Of a stretch of 64,000 nt of DNA, positions 40,028 through 49,629 are shown one piece after another. A program made the position numbers and the translations under genes. The notes under the pieces are model-generated. The model had not been told where the DNA came from and ran no database searches. It was given only the letters and a program-made list of their open reading frames with translations. Within the stretch, counting starts at the first letter, position 1, and every line of letters begins with the position of its first letter. Source of the stretch: Glycocaulis alkaliphilus (GTDB taxonomy: Bacteria > Pseudomonadota > Alphaproteobacteria > Caulobacterales > Maricaulaceae); the NCBI RefSeq assembly GCF_004000605.1, contig NZ_CP018911.1:682001-746000 (forward strand), in the 5' to 3' direction.

Positions 40028-41527
40028 TTACCGGAACGGCGGCTCGTCAAAACTTCTGAGCTTGCGTGAGTGCAGGGCTTCGGAGCCCGCCTCTTTCAGG
40101 ATGTGAACCGTCTCGATGCCCGCTAGCAGGTGTTCTGAGACGGACTTGTTGTAGAAGCGGTTAGCGGCGCCCGGCAGTTTCAGCTCGCCATGCAGCGGCT
40201 TGTCCGAGACGCATAGCAGCGTTCCGTAGGGCACGCGCAGGCGGAAGCCGTTGGCGGCAATCGTGGCGCTTTCCATGTCAACAGCGATGGAGCGTGACTG
40301 GTTGATGCGCCGGGCTTCCTGCAGATAGCGCAGCTCCCAGTTCCGGTCGGCATGGGTAACGACCGTGCCGGTGCGCAGGCGGCGTTTGAGCGCCTCGCCC
40401 TTGTCGCCGCTGACACGCTTGACCGCGTCCTGCAGGGCGATCTGGATCTCCGCAATCGGGGGGATCGGAATTTCTACCGGCAGGTCGCGGTCCAGCACCG
40501 CGTCATAGCGCAGATAGGCGTGGGCCAGCACATAGTCGCCCAAGCGCTGGGAGTGGCGAAGCCCGCCGCAATGGCCGATCATCAGCCAGCATTCAGGCCG
40601 CAGCACGGCCAGATGGTCGGTAATGTTCTTCGCGTTGGACGGGCCGACGCCGATATTGACCAGCGTGATACCGCGCCGTCCGGGGGCCTTCAGATGATAG
40701 GCCGGCATCTGGAAGCGCCGCCAGGGCGCACTTTCCACCACGCCCAGCGGATCATCCGTGTTGGCATCGACATGGACAAATCCCGCCGCAGACAGGGATT
40801 CGTACTCGTTATCGCCTTTGAGCTGCTCGGCGGCCCAGGCCACAAACGCATCGACATAGCGGTGATAGTTGGTGAACAGGATGAAGTCCTGAACATCCTC
40901 GAACGGTGTGCCGGTATAGTGCTTGATGCGCTGGAGCGAGTAATCGGTGCGGGCGCCATCAAACAGGGATAGCGGGCGCGGCGTGCCCGGGATGGAGGGC
41001 CGCTCGCCATTGGGCAGGGCATCATCAATGCGCGACAGGTCGGCATAGGGAAAATGGCGCACCAGTTCGGCTGGTGCCGCGCCGTCCATGTCCAGGTCCT
41101 CGGCGCCGTCCAGCACGTAGGAGAACGGAATTTCCTGGGTGGAAATCCCGGTTTCCACCAGCACATCATACTCGCCCTGAAGCAGGCCGATCTGCGTTGT
41201 AAGGTAATCGCGAAACAGTTCGGGGTGCGTAATCGTCTGGGTGTAGACACCGCTTTCAGAAAACTTGCCGAAGGCCCGGCTCAAGGGGGGCACAGGTCCG
41301 TCCGGCCTGTAGGTAATGCGAAGCTCGGGATAGGCAAATAGCCCGCAAGCCCGGTCTGCGCCGCCCGGCGGCAGCCCGCCATCCAGATAGGTTTTCAGCG
41401 CTGCGCGCAGGGAGGCGACCGAGCGGGCATAAAGCGCGCTCAGCCGGTCGACGGCCTCTGCTGCGGTGGTGGCAGGCTCGAATGTGTCGGCAACGGCTTC
41501 TGGCCGGACGGGGCTGGCAGGCAGCAA
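40028..41527 (-). CDS. amn: AMP nucleosidase
   Basis: The 499-residue enzyme hydrolyses AMP to adenine and ribose 5-phosphate, adjusting the adenylate pool. The N-terminal regulatory domain (YPELRITYRPDGPVPPLSRAFGKF in pieces, FPYADLSRIDD) precedes the nucleoside phosphorylase-like catalytic domain. That domain shows TLVNIGVGPSNAKNITDHLA, HCGGLRHSQRLGDYVLAHAYLR and AVDMESATIAANGFR. The length is normal. A 71-residue protein gene lies 16 nt upstream on the same strand. Confidence 0.94.
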   Translation of the reverse strand: MLPASPVRPEAVADTFEPATTAAEAVDRLSALYARSVASLRAALKTYLDGGLPPGGADRACGLFAYPELRITYRPDGPVPPLSRAFGKFSESGVYTQTITHPELFRDYLTTQIGLLQGEYDVLVETGISTQEIPFSYVLDGAEDLDMDGAAPAELVRHFPYADLSRIDDALPNGERPSIPGTPRPLSLFDGARTDYSLQRIKHYTGTPFEDVQDFILFTNYHRYVDAFVAWAAEQLKGDNEYESLSAAGFVHVDANTDDPLGVVESAPWRRFQMPAYHLKAPGRRGITLVNIGVGPSNAKNITDHLAVLRPECWLMIGHCGGLRHSQRLGDYVLAHAYLRYDAVLDRDLPVEIPIPPIAEIQIALQDAVKRVSGDKGEALKRRLRTGTVVTHADRNWELRYLQEARRINQSRSIAVDMESATIAANGFRLRVPYGTLLCVSDKPLHGELKLPGAANRFYNKSVSEHLLAGIETVHILKEAGSEALHSRKLRSFDEPPFR

Positions 41528-41543
41528 GGTGTGGCCTGCCTTC

Positions 41544-41759
41544 CTATTCTTCGCGCTTGGTGAAGGTCACGGTGAATACCGGCTCGCCGCCAAACTCGTC
41601 GCTGGTCGAGCCGTCATCATTGATGCGCTGGAACACGGTCGGCTCGATACGGCCTTCCATGCGGTAGCCGCGCTCGGACATCCGCCCGCGATGAAACTCC
41701 AGCGCCGCAGCGGAAAAGGTCGACGCGATAAAGGTGATGCGATGTGGCGCGTTGGACAT
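41544..41759 (-). CDS. Conserved-looking small protein upstream of amn
   Basis: This 71-residue soluble protein starts MSNAPHRITFIASTFSAAAL and ends PVFTVTFTKREE. GGAAGG sits about 10 nt before the chosen ATG; an upstream codon at 41783 adds eight residues. Basic and acidic residues alternate and there is no membrane helix. I do not recognise the family. The 16-nt gap to amn implies joint transcription. Confidence 0.6.
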   Translation of the reverse strand: MSNAPHRITFIASTFSAAALEFHRGRMSERGYRMEGRIEPTVFQRINDDGSTSDEFGGEPVFTVTFTKREE

Positions 41760-41864
41760 GCCGGGCTTCCTTCCGTGTGGCAAATGGAGTCGTTCCTCCC
41801 TCGATAGCCTGTCACATCGCGAAGGCCAAGCCGGGAGGTGGGAAAGCTGGTTGCACCCGCGAAA

Positions 41865-43148
41865 CTACTCCAGCTCGCAGCGCCCGTCTGTCAGGGCGGA
41901 CACCACGGCCGGATCGCCCGCCGTGTCGGCAGGTTCGAGGTCGAGAATGCACGCGATCAGCAGATAGACATTGATGTTCTCAAACAGGCCCGGACGCGTG
42001 CCTTCGGGGAAGGCCGGACCGGCGGCAACAAAGCCTGCGTGCATGAGCGGGTCGATACTGTCGTGCCCGTGTACGCCCATAGAGCGCCACGGACTGCCCA
42101 GCGGCAGATCGCGTGCGCTCATCGTCCAGCCCGGATCGGCCAGCACAAACAGGTCCGGGCCGCGCGTGGGATGGTCGAAACGGAAATGGTCCGGCATCTC
42201 GCCGCGCTTCCACGCCCGCATGTGCGGGTGTGCGCCCTGAAGGGCCTGATGGGCGGCATCAATCGCGTCCGGCTCACCATAGACGTTCAGGAAGGGGCGG
42301 AAGCCATTGCCACCGCGTCCTTCGATTTCGGGGATATAGACCGTATCGAGATCGATCCACTGATCAAAATGGATCACCTGGTCTTCCGGGTTGGTGGCCA
42401 TGCCGTGGTCGGACACGATGATGATATTGGTGCGTTCCAGAAGGCCGCGCGCTTCCAGCCCGGCCACCAGATTGCCGATATGGCGATCGACAGTCGCAAC
42501 CGCCTCGCCAACTTCGGGCGTGTTGGCGCCGGTACGGTGCCCGATCGTGTCGACAAGGTCGAAATAGACGGCGGCAAAGCGCGGGCGCTCCTCTTGCGGC
42601 CCGTCGAACCAGGCCAGCACCTCTTCCACGCGTTCTTCGTAGGGCTTGTTGTGCTCGTAGGGCGTCCAGCGGGTCGGGCGGTCTCCGGCAAATTCAACCT
42701 CACTGCCCAGCCAGAACATGATCGAGGTGGGCAGGCCCTGACGCTCTGCCGTGATCCAGATCGGCTCGCCCGCCCACCAGCGGCTGTCCTGCGCGCTCAT
42801 AGGGTTGACGAAGCCTTCGTTCAGCTCCCGGTCGAACGGCGCATTGTTGATCATGCCGTGATCTTCCGGGTAGAGCCCGGTCGCGATGGAGTAGAAATTG
42901 GTGAAGGTGACGCTCGGCATCACTGGAATCATGCCTTCAGGCCGGATACCGCGATTGGCGAGCGCCTGCATGTTCGGCGCCTCGAACAGGTCCAGCGCAT
43001 CAGCCGTCAGCCCGTCCACGCCGATCATCAGCACAATCGGTTCGTCTGAGGGCGCGGACGCGGCCTCGCGAAGCGGGTCTGTGCTGGCGCATGCGGTCAG
43101 CCCGGCGAAGGTGGCAAGGATGAGCAGGTTGCGGAACGGCGTCATCAT
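41865..43148 (-). CDS. Nucleotide pyrophosphatase/phosphodiesterase lipoprotein (alkaline phosphatase superfamily)
   Basis: The 427-residue precursor has a signal peptide with lipobox-like LTACAST. The mature enzyme resembles NPP-type phosphodiesterases. Metal ligands are seen in MIGVDGLTAD and VSDHGMATN, the nucleophile Thr in MPSVTFTNFYSIATGLYPEDHG, YFDLVDTIGHRTG supplies further ligands, and GVHGHDS ends the site. It probably hydrolyses phosphodiester or pyrophosphate bonds in the periplasm; the substrate is not known. Confidence 0.87.
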   Translation of the reverse strand: MMTPFRNLLILATFAGLTACASTDPLREAASAPSDEPIVLMIGVDGLTADALDLFEAPNMQALANRGIRPEGMIPVMPSVTFTNFYSIATGLYPEDHGMINNAPFDRELNEGFVNPMSAQDSRWWAGEPIWITAERQGLPTSIMFWLGSEVEFAGDRPTRWTPYEHNKPYEERVEEVLAWFDGPQEERPRFAAVYFDLVDTIGHRTGANTPEVGEAVATVDRHIGNLVAGLEARGLLERTNIIIVSDHGMATNPEDQVIHFDQWIDLDTVYIPEIEGRGGNGFRPFLNVYGEPDAIDAAHQALQGAHPHMRAWKRGEMPDHFRFDHPTRGPDLFVLADPGWTMSARDLPLGSPWRSMGVHGHDSIDPLMHAGFVAAGPAFPEGTRPGLFENINVYLLIACILDLEPADTAGDPAVVSALTDGRCELE

Positions 43149-43321
43149 GTTTTTCCCTCTTGCAGGCCGGAAATGGTACCCGGCTGGTAGCGCGGCCGCG
43201 TGTCACTGGCATGACACCGTGTGAAGTGCAAATACCTCTGCCCGTTGCGCAGCGCAGCATAAGCGGTAAAGGAAGGGGTTTGTGTCCGCGTCGTGCGGAC
43301 GGTCGAACCAAGGCAGAGCCC

Positions 43322-45895
43322 ATGACGGCGCGTTCCCTAATCGTGATGAAGTTTGGCGGCACCTCTGTGGCCCGCCCGAAAAACTGGGAAATCATTGCGC
43401 GTCTGGCCCGAAAACGCCTGGCCGATGGCGAGCGCGTACTGATCGTGCATTCGGCCCTCTCGGGCATTTCCAACCTGCTCGAAGCGCTCCCCGGTCTGGC
43501 GCTGGCAGGCGAGGGCGAAGCGGCAGCTGCGGCGATCCGCCAGCGTCATCTCGATTTTGCTCAGGAGGCAGGACTGGACGGCGCGGCGATACTGGCCCCG
43601 TGGTTCACCCGTCTTGACGCGCTGACCGCCGGCATGGCGCTGGTGGGCGAAGCGAGCGCGCGCGTGCGCGCCGAGACAATGGCGCTCGGTGAACTCATGG
43701 CGTCCGCGCTTGGCCTTGCGCTCTTGAAGAAGCTGGGCGTTGCGGCTGAAGGCCTTGATGCGCGCGACGTGCTGACCGGCACCAACACGCACGACGAGAC
43801 GCGCAGCTGGCTCGACAATGCGGTAAGCGAGGAGCGCGACGATACGCTGATTGCCCGTCTTGCGCCCCATGACGTGATCCTGACCCAAGGCTTTATCGCG
43901 TCGCGCGCCGGGGGCGGCACGGTGCTGCTGGGCCGGGGCGGATCGGATACGTCTGCGGCCTATTTCGCGGCGCGGGCCGGTGCGGCGCGCGTGGAAATCT
44001 GGACCGATGTGCCGGGCCTCTTCAGTGCTGATCCGCGTCTGACAGACGGGGCTCGCATGCTGACCGCACTGAGCTACGAGGAAGCGCAGGAAATCGCCAC
44101 GATGGGCGGCAAGGTGCTCCATCCGCGCTCGGTCGGCCCGGCCCGGCGCGCGGGCATTCCCATGCTGGTGAAGGACACGTTCCGCCCGGACCTGCCCGGC
44201 ACGCGTATCACTGGCGAGCCCGGCGATGACGCGCCGCGCCTGAAGGCCGTGTCAGTGAAAACGGGTGTGCGTCTGGTGGTGATGGAAGGTTCCGGCATGT
44301 GGCGCCAGGCCGGTTTCCTCGCCGACATTTTTGCCGCCTTCAAGCATTGCGGGATTTCCGTCGATCAGGTCTCGACCTCCGAGACCAATGTCACCGTCTC
44401 GCTGGACCCTGATCCCGGTCTCGATGCGGCGCGCCTCGACATGCTGCGCGCAGCGCTGGCACCCTTGTGCCGGGTACGCATTGAGGAGGGCAAGGCGGCT
44501 GTCTCAATGGTGGGCTATGGCATACGCCGCATCCTCCATCAGCTTGCGCCCGCCTTTGAGGCCTTCCAGCAAAAGCCCGTGCATCTGGTCAGCCAGGCCG
44601 CCAACGATCTTAATTTCACCGTGGTGGTGGACGAGGCCGATGGCGCGGCGCTGGCCAAGAGCCTGCATGAAAGCCTGATCGGGCAGATGCCGGAAGACCG
44701 CGTGTTCGGGCCGAGCTGGGCCGAGATCAGCGCCCCCGCCGGCAAAGCGGCCGGGGCTGCGCGTCCTGCACCGTGGTGGGAAACGCGCCGCGAGGATTTG
44801 CTGGCGCAGGCGCCGGATGCGGGTGGGCGGTATGTCTATGACCTGACCACCGTCGAGGCACGCGCGCGCGCTGTCGCGGGCCTTCAAAGCGTTGATGCGG
44901 CGTGGTTTGCCATGAAGGCCAACCCGCACGCCGATGTGTTGCGCACGGTGGAATCCTCCGGCATCGGGTTTGAGTGCGTGTCGATGGGCGAGGTGGCGCG
45001 CGTGCGCGAAACCCTGCCCGATCTGCCCGCCGCCCGCATCCTCTTCACGCCGAACTTTGCCCCGCGCAGCGAATACGAAGCCGCATTGGCGCTTGGCACG
45101 CATCTGACGATTGACGGGCTTCACCCGCTTCGCGAATGGCCGGACCTGTTTGCAGGCAAGGACATCATTCTGCGCGTCAATCCTGACCGTCCGCGCGGCC
45201 ATCATGAGCATGTACGCACCGCGGGCCCGAAGGCGAAGTTCGGCATCCCGCTGGAACAGCTTGGCCATGCTGCAGAGCTGGCCAAAGCCGCAGGCGCCAA
45301 TGTGAAGGGCCTGCACGCTCATGCCGGTTCGGGCATTACCGAAGCCGGGCACTGGCGCGAGATCGGCCGCATTCTGGGCGAGGCCGCATCCAGCATAGGC
45401 GGCGTCAGCATCATCAATGTCGGCGGCGGGCTGGGCGTGCCGGACAGTCCGGACGCGCCCATTCTCGACCTTGCCGAAGTGGATCGCGAGCTGGCGGGCG
45501 TGAAACGCGCGCTGGACGGCGTAGAGCTCTGGATGGAGCCGGGCCGCTATCTGGTGGCCGAGGCGGGTGTGCTGCTGGCCCGCGTCACGCAGGTGAAGAT
45601 GAGCTTTGGCACCCGTTTTATCGGCATCAGCACGGGCATGAATTCGCTGATCCGCCCGGCGCTCTATGGTGCGCGCCATGAGATCGTGAATCTCACCCGG
45701 CTGGGCGAGGCCCCGGCGGGTCTTGCCTCCATAGTCGGCCCGATCTGCGAGAGCGCAGACCTTCTGGGCGCCGACCGGCTGATGCCGGAGACGCGAGAGG
45801 GCGATGTCATCCTGATCGCCGAGGCGGGCGCCTATGGCGCCGTGATGAGCTCGCGCTACAATCTGCGCGATCCGGCGGACGAGGCGGTGTTGTAG
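43322..45895 (+). CDS. Bifunctional aspartate kinase/diaminopimelate decarboxylase
   Basis: This 857-residue fusion joins the first and last steps of lysine synthesis. Residues 1 to about 465 are aspartate kinase: VMKFGGTSVARPKNWE, GRGGSDTSAAYFAA, WTDVPGLFSADPR, then two ACT domains (VVMEGSGMWRQAGFLADIF). Residues about 480 to 857 are diaminopimelate decarboxylase: PLP Lys532 in WFAMKANPHADVL, VKGLHAHAGSGI, NVGGGLGVP, EPGRYLVAEAG and GPICESADLLG. The ATG at 43322 is set by homology; the frame from 43160 is unsupported. Similar fusions are known in Xanthomonadaceae. It supplies DAP for MurE. Confidence 0.95.
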   Translation: MTARSLIVMKFGGTSVARPKNWEIIARLARKRLADGERVLIVHSALSGISNLLEALPGLALAGEGEAAAAAIRQRHLDFAQEAGLDGAAILAPWFTRLDALTAGMALVGEASARVRAETMALGELMASALGLALLKKLGVAAEGLDARDVLTGTNTHDETRSWLDNAVSEERDDTLIARLAPHDVILTQGFIASRAGGGTVLLGRGGSDTSAAYFAARAGAARVEIWTDVPGLFSADPRLTDGARMLTALSYEEAQEIATMGGKVLHPRSVGPARRAGIPMLVKDTFRPDLPGTRITGEPGDDAPRLKAVSVKTGVRLVVMEGSGMWRQAGFLADIFAAFKHCGISVDQVSTSETNVTVSLDPDPGLDAARLDMLRAALAPLCRVRIEEGKAAVSMVGYGIRRILHQLAPAFEAFQQKPVHLVSQAANDLNFTVVVDEADGAALAKSLHESLIGQMPEDRVFGPSWAEISAPAGKAAGAARPAPWWETRREDLLAQAPDAGGRYVYDLTTVEARARAVAGLQSVDAAWFAMKANPHADVLRTVESSGIGFECVSMGEVARVRETLPDLPAARILFTPNFAPRSEYEAALALGTHLTIDGLHPLREWPDLFAGKDIILRVNPDRPRGHHEHVRTAGPKAKFGIPLEQLGHAAELAKAAGANVKGLHAHAGSGITEAGHWREIGRILGEAASSIGGVSIINVGGGLGVPDSPDAPILDLAEVDRELAGVKRALDGVELWMEPGRYLVAEAGVLLARVTQVKMSFGTRFIGISTGMNSLIRPALYGARHEIVNLTRLGEAPAGLASIVGPICESADLLGADRLMPETREGDVILIAEAGAYGAVMSSRYNLRDPADEAVL

Positions 45896-45903
45896 GCGTT
45901 CGC

Positions 45904-46548
45904 CTATATCCCGTTAAGTGCGATCAGGCCGGAGCCGCGAAGGCCGGTAATGACAAACTCTACCGCCAGCGCGGCCAGGATGATCCCCATGATGCGGATG
46001 GAGACGGTGCGCGCGCTGTGTGAGACCATCCGGTCAAGGAAGGGCGCGACCAGCAGGGCGGCCAGCAGCAGGCCGACCACGATCAGCACCACGGCTGCGA
46101 ACATCCCCATCTTCACCGGGCTGGTGGAAGCCTGCTCGGAGAAAATGATCAGCGTGGTGATCGTGCCGGGGCCGACCGTCATCGGGATGGTGAAGGGGTA
46201 GATCGCCGGATTGTCGATATTTTCCTGCGAGGCGCGCTCGCGCTCTGTGCCGGCGCTGGAGGTGTGGCGCGCGCCGGAAATCATCGTCAGCGCGATGGTG
46301 AAGAGCAGTATGCCGCCAGCGATACGGAAGCTGTCGATGGCAATGCCAAAGAGGCCCAGCACGAACTTGCCGGCAATCGCAATGGCAAAGCAGGCGATTA
46401 CCGTGGCAATCGCCGCCTGAATGGCCATTTTGCGTTGCGCCTGCGGGGTGTTTCCAGCCGTCAGGGACAGGAAGACCGGCATGGCGGCAAGCGGGTTTAT
46501 CATCGCAAACAACGCAGCGATAAACCGGCTGAAGAATTCAAGTTCCAT
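45904..46548 (-). CDS. MarC family integral membrane protein
   Basis: The 214-residue protein has six predicted helices and the MarC/UPF0056 pattern: FIAALFAMINPLAAMPVFLSLT at the start, GKFVLGLFGIAIDSFRIAGGILLF, NPAIYPFTIPMTVGPGTITT, and a C-terminal IRIMGIILAALAVEFVITGL. Once linked to antibiotic resistance, the family has no firm function. It is convergent with the lysine fusion gene, 8 nt apart. Confidence 0.92.
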   Translation of the reverse strand: MELEFFSRFIAALFAMINPLAAMPVFLSLTAGNTPQAQRKMAIQAAIATVIACFAIAIAGKFVLGLFGIAIDSFRIAGGILLFTIALTMISGARHTSSAGTERERASQENIDNPAIYPFTIPMTVGPGTITTLIIFSEQASTSPVKMGMFAAVVLIVVGLLLAALLVAPFLDRMVSHSARTVSIRIMGIILAALAVEFVITGLRGSGLIALNGI

Positions 46549-46742
46549 GGCCCTGGCGGCGTCCGTGACTGGGGTGTTCCAATGCGCCTGCCACTACGCG
46601 CTCACGCCGGTCCATGCAAGGACAGCCTCACCATCATCACCGCATTGCCGCTATGTGAAAAAGCGGGAGGCGGGGCTGCTGGCAGATTGCCGGGGCGGTC
46701 AGCCACGGCTATTCGGTAACGCCAAGCAACAAGGCTCAGCCC

Positions 46743-47525
46743 ATGCAATCTGACCCGATCCGCCTGGAGGTGCGCGGCGCGACCGCCCACCTCATCCTCA
46801 ACCGGCGAGACAAGCGCAATGCGCTCAATGGGGCGATGTGGGGCGCTATTCCGGTCCTGCTGGAACGGGCGCTGACCCATGACGGCGTGCGTCTCCTGGT
46901 GGTCAGCGGGTCGGGGGGCAGTTTCGCGGCCGGGGCGGACATCTCCGAGTTTGAAGAGGTTTACGCCACGCCGGAGCGGGCGGAAGCCTATTCGCGCAGC
47001 ATTGCGGCGGCGCTGGACACTCTGGCCGCCTTTCCCCGTCCCACCCTTGCCATGATCGAGGGCGCCTGTGTGGGCGGCGGATGCGGTCTGGCACTTGCCT
47101 GTGACCTGCGGTTCGCCGCCGAAGGCTCGCGCTTTGGTATCACGCCGGGCAAGCTGGGCCTCGTCTATACGCTCAACGACACGGCACGCCTGATCCGCGC
47201 AGTCGGTGTGCCGGTGGCCAAGGATATTCTCTTCTCCGGGCGGCTTCTGGATGCCGGGGAGGCGCTCTCGACGGGGCTCATCAATCGTCTGGTGCCGGCA
47301 GATCGGCTAGCGGGCGAGGTAGAGGCCTATGCCAGCCTGCTCAAGGCCACATCGCCCAGCTCGGCAAGGATCACCAAACAGCTCATCGCACTCGTCGAAG
47401 CCGGTCAGGCTGAGGACGACGACGCGACGCGCGCCCTCTTTCTGGAGGCGTTCTCAAGCGCCGACTTTCAGGAGGGCTACCGGGCCTTTCTGGAAAAGCG
47501 CATGCCGGAGTTTGGCAAGGACTAG
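46743..47525 (+). CDS. Enoyl-CoA hydratase/isomerase family protein
   Basis: The 260-residue crotonase-fold enzyme shows NRRDKRNALNGAMWGAI, the oxyanion-hole pieces SGSGGSFAAGADISEFEE and IEGACVGGGCGLALACDLRF, and FGITPGKLGLVY. The catalytic Glu in GACVGGG-GLALA and a second acidic site near KLGLVYTLND are plausible for hydratase or isomerase activity. Together with the dehydrogenase and thiolase nearby it suggests beta-oxidation or a related CoA pathway. The exact substrate is not readable. Confidence 0.88.
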   Translation: MQSDPIRLEVRGATAHLILNRRDKRNALNGAMWGAIPVLLERALTHDGVRLLVVSGSGGSFAAGADISEFEEVYATPERAEAYSRSIAAALDTLAAFPRPTLAMIEGACVGGGCGLALACDLRFAAEGSRFGITPGKLGLVYTLNDTARLIRAVGVPVAKDILFSGRLLDAGEALSTGLINRLVPADRLAGEVEAYASLLKATSPSSARITKQLIALVEAGQAEDDDATRALFLEAFSSADFQEGYRAFLEKRMPEFGKD

Positions 47526-47671
47526 GCGAACACGGCTCCCTTTGCCTGTTGCATCGCAGCAGGAAAAGCGCTTCGCTTCGCCGGACAAAAGGGCGGGGTA
47601 TACCCGCCAGCAAAAACCGCTCGGGCAATGCCGGAGCAAGAGCTGCAAATACAATCAGGGGAAGATGATCC

Positions 47672-48595
47672 ATGAGCGATATCCGGTTTGACGGCCGCGT
47701 GGCCATAATCACGGGCGCAGGTGCCGGGCTTGGCCGCTCTCACGCGCTGGCGCTGGCCGCGCGCGGGGCAAAAGTCGTGGTCAATGATCTGGGCGGCGCC
47801 GTCGATGGCACGGGCGGCTCGATCAGCGCGGCGCAAGCCGTCGTCAACGAGATCGAGGCCAAGGGCGGCGAAGCCATCGCGCACGGTGCGAATGTCACCA
47901 AGGCCGATGAAGTCGCCGACATGGTCGACAGCACCATGAAGAAATGGGGCCGGGTCGACATCCTGGTGAACAATGCCGGCATTCTGCGTGACAAGAGCTT
48001 CGCCAAGATGAGCCTGGAGGATTTCCGGGCTGTCCTTGACGTCCATGTCATGGGCGCGGCGACCTGCACCAAGGCTGTCTGGGACATTATGCGCGAGGCC
48101 AATTATGGCCGCGTGGTGATGACCAGCTCATCCTCGGGCATTTATGGCAATTTCGGCCAGTCCAACTATGGCGCGGCGAAGATGGGCCTGGTCGGCTTCA
48201 TGAATGTGCTGCATCTGGAAGGGGCGAAGAACAATATCCGCGTCAACGCGCTATCGCCCACCGCGCGCACCCGCATGACCGAGGGTCTGATCCCGGAAGA
48301 GGCGCTCAAGCTGATGACGGTGGAGAGCGTGACGGCGGGCCTTGTCTACCTTGTCAGCGAAGACGCGCCGAGCCGCACCGTGCTGTGCGCCGGCGCCGGC
48401 GGGTATGCCGCCACGCGCATCTACGAGACGGATGGCATCTTCCTGCCCCCGGCTGAACAGACACCGGAAAATGTCGCGAAGCATTTTGCGCAAATTCTCG
48501 ATCCCAAGGGTCAGGAACCCTACGAGCAGGGTGGCCAGCAGACCATGAAATTCATCGCCAAGGCAGCTGAAGCGGCCGGCGTGAAGCTGGGCTAG
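47672..48595 (+). CDS. SDR-family dehydrogenase, (3R)-hydroxyacyl-CoA dehydrogenase type
   Basis: The 307-residue protein has TGxxxGxG in IITGAGAGLGRSHALALA, VNDLGGAVDG, NNAGILRDKSFAKM, and catalytic Ser-Tyr-Lys in SSSSGIYGNFGQSNYGAAKMG. This pattern, with the VVNDLGG loop and a C-terminal extension of about 50 residues, matches the dehydrogenase unit of the HSD17B4/multifunctional enzyme group, acting on 3-hydroxyacyl-CoA. The start has GGGGA at good distance. Repeat copy D follows 13 nt after the stop. Confidence 0.87.
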   Translation: MSDIRFDGRVAIITGAGAGLGRSHALALAARGAKVVVNDLGGAVDGTGGSISAAQAVVNEIEAKGGEAIAHGANVTKADEVADMVDSTMKKWGRVDILVNNAGILRDKSFAKMSLEDFRAVLDVHVMGAATCTKAVWDIMREANYGRVVMTSSSSGIYGNFGQSNYGAAKMGLVGFMNVLHLEGAKNNIRVNALSPTARTRMTEGLIPEEALKLMTVESVTAGLVYLVSEDAPSRTVLCAGAGGYAATRIYETDGIFLPPAEQTPENVAKHFAQILDPKGQEPYEQGGQQTMKFIAKAAEAAGVKLG

Positions 48596-48608
48596 AAGGC
48601 AGCCTGTT

Positions 48609-48722
48609 TCCTCCCCCGCCTGCGGGGGAGGTGTCAGCGCAGCTGACGGAGGGGGGAGCCTTTTTTCGACAATCCCCCCCCTCGCCCCTTTCAGGGGCAC
48701 TCCCCCCGTAAACGGGGGGAGA
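48609..48722 (+). repeat. Four-hairpin intergenic repeat, copy D
   Basis: Same plan as copies A-C. The opening hairpin carries CCTG in place of TTTA in its loop. The second hairpin GTCAGCGCAGCTGAC is identical to that of copy B, while the third is CCCCTTTCAGGGG. It sits between convergent genes, like copy C, with a run of six T residues after the second arm. Confidence 0.88.
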
Positions 48723-48786
48723 CTCCGTGGATCCCCCCTGATCGTTGTTTGTTCGGGGTTTCCACTTGACTGGACAGGAATGCTAG

Positions 48787-49629
48787 CTAGCCCGGTTTGC
48801 GGTAATGGGTGATGCCCCAGGCCAGCAGGCCTTCATCGGCGGCCTTCACCCAGTTGGTGAGGCCGCCGAGCATGCGCTCCACATAAGCCTCTGACACCTC
48901 ACCCTTCAGCTCATCGCGCCGGGCCAGAAGCTCGGCGCGCACGCGGGCATAATGGGTGCGCAGCTGGCCGGTCATATCCTCACAACCTGCATCTTCCAGG
49001 CCGAGCGCCTGAAGTGTGCGCCGATAGAAGACGAAGGAACCCAGGCTGGACAGGTGAATGCGGTCATAGACCGGCTGCAGCGCCGACGGGTCATCCACAA
49101 TGTCGGCCTGCATCGGGTCGGTGAAGATGATCTCCCCGCCGGATTTGAGCGCGCGCGCGGCGTTTTTGAGAACGCGCGCGCGGTCGCCTGAATGCAGGAA
49201 GGCATCCTGTGACCAGACAATGTCAAAGCTGGCATCAGGGTAGGCGAGGTCCTCGAACGCGCCATGGTCCACCCTGATCCGGTCTGACAGGCCCTGCCTG
49301 GCGGTCAGTTCGCGATTGCGCGCATTCTCTACATCCGACAGGTTCAGGCAGGTCACATGCGCGCCGTGCTCGCGGGCGAGATAGCGCGCGGCGCCGCCAT
49401 AACCCGCTCCCAGGTCCAGCACCCGCGCGCCGGGTTTCAGATTGGCGAGCCTTGAGGCCATGTGACTCACCGTCTTCGCGCTCGCCTCGGCGATAGGGCT
49501 CTGATCGGTGTCATAAAGGCCGACATGAATATCCTCTCCGCCCCAGATCAGGGCGTAGAAGCGGTCGGCATCATGGCTGTCATAGTAGGTTTCAGCTGTC
49601 TTCACGGCCTGCTGCAGATCACCTTGCAT
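48787..49629 (-). CDS. Sarcosine/dimethylglycine N-methyltransferase
   Basis: The 280-residue SAM methyltransferase carries out the last methylations from sarcosine or dimethylglycine to glycine betaine. Motif I is RVLDLGAGYGGAARYLA. YYDSHDADRFYALIWGGEDIHVGLY at the N-terminus and the WSQDAFLHSGDRARVL segment are typical of the SDMT group. The start ATG at 49629 has GGAG 7 nt upstream and overlaps the GSMT gene by 11 nt. Coupling of GSMT then SDMT supports the assignment. The product protects against salt stress. Confidence 0.92.
   Translation of the reverse strand: MQGDLQQAVKTAETYYDSHDADRFYALIWGGEDIHVGLYDTDQSPIAEASAKTVSHMASRLANLKPGARVLDLGAGYGGAARYLAREHGAHVTCLNLSDVENARNRELTARQGLSDRIRVDHGAFEDLAYPDASFDIVWSQDAFLHSGDRARVLKNAARALKSGGEIIFTDPMQADIVDDPSALQPVYDRIHLSSLGSFVFYRRTLQALGLEDAGCEDMTGQLRTHYARVRAELLARRDELKGEVSEAYVERMLGGLTNWVKAADEGLLAWGITHYRKPG

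Noticed and set aside
43149-43321. Lysine riboswitch before the lysine fusion gene
   Set aside because: The 170-nt gap shows no recognisable lysine-aptamer core or terminator pair.
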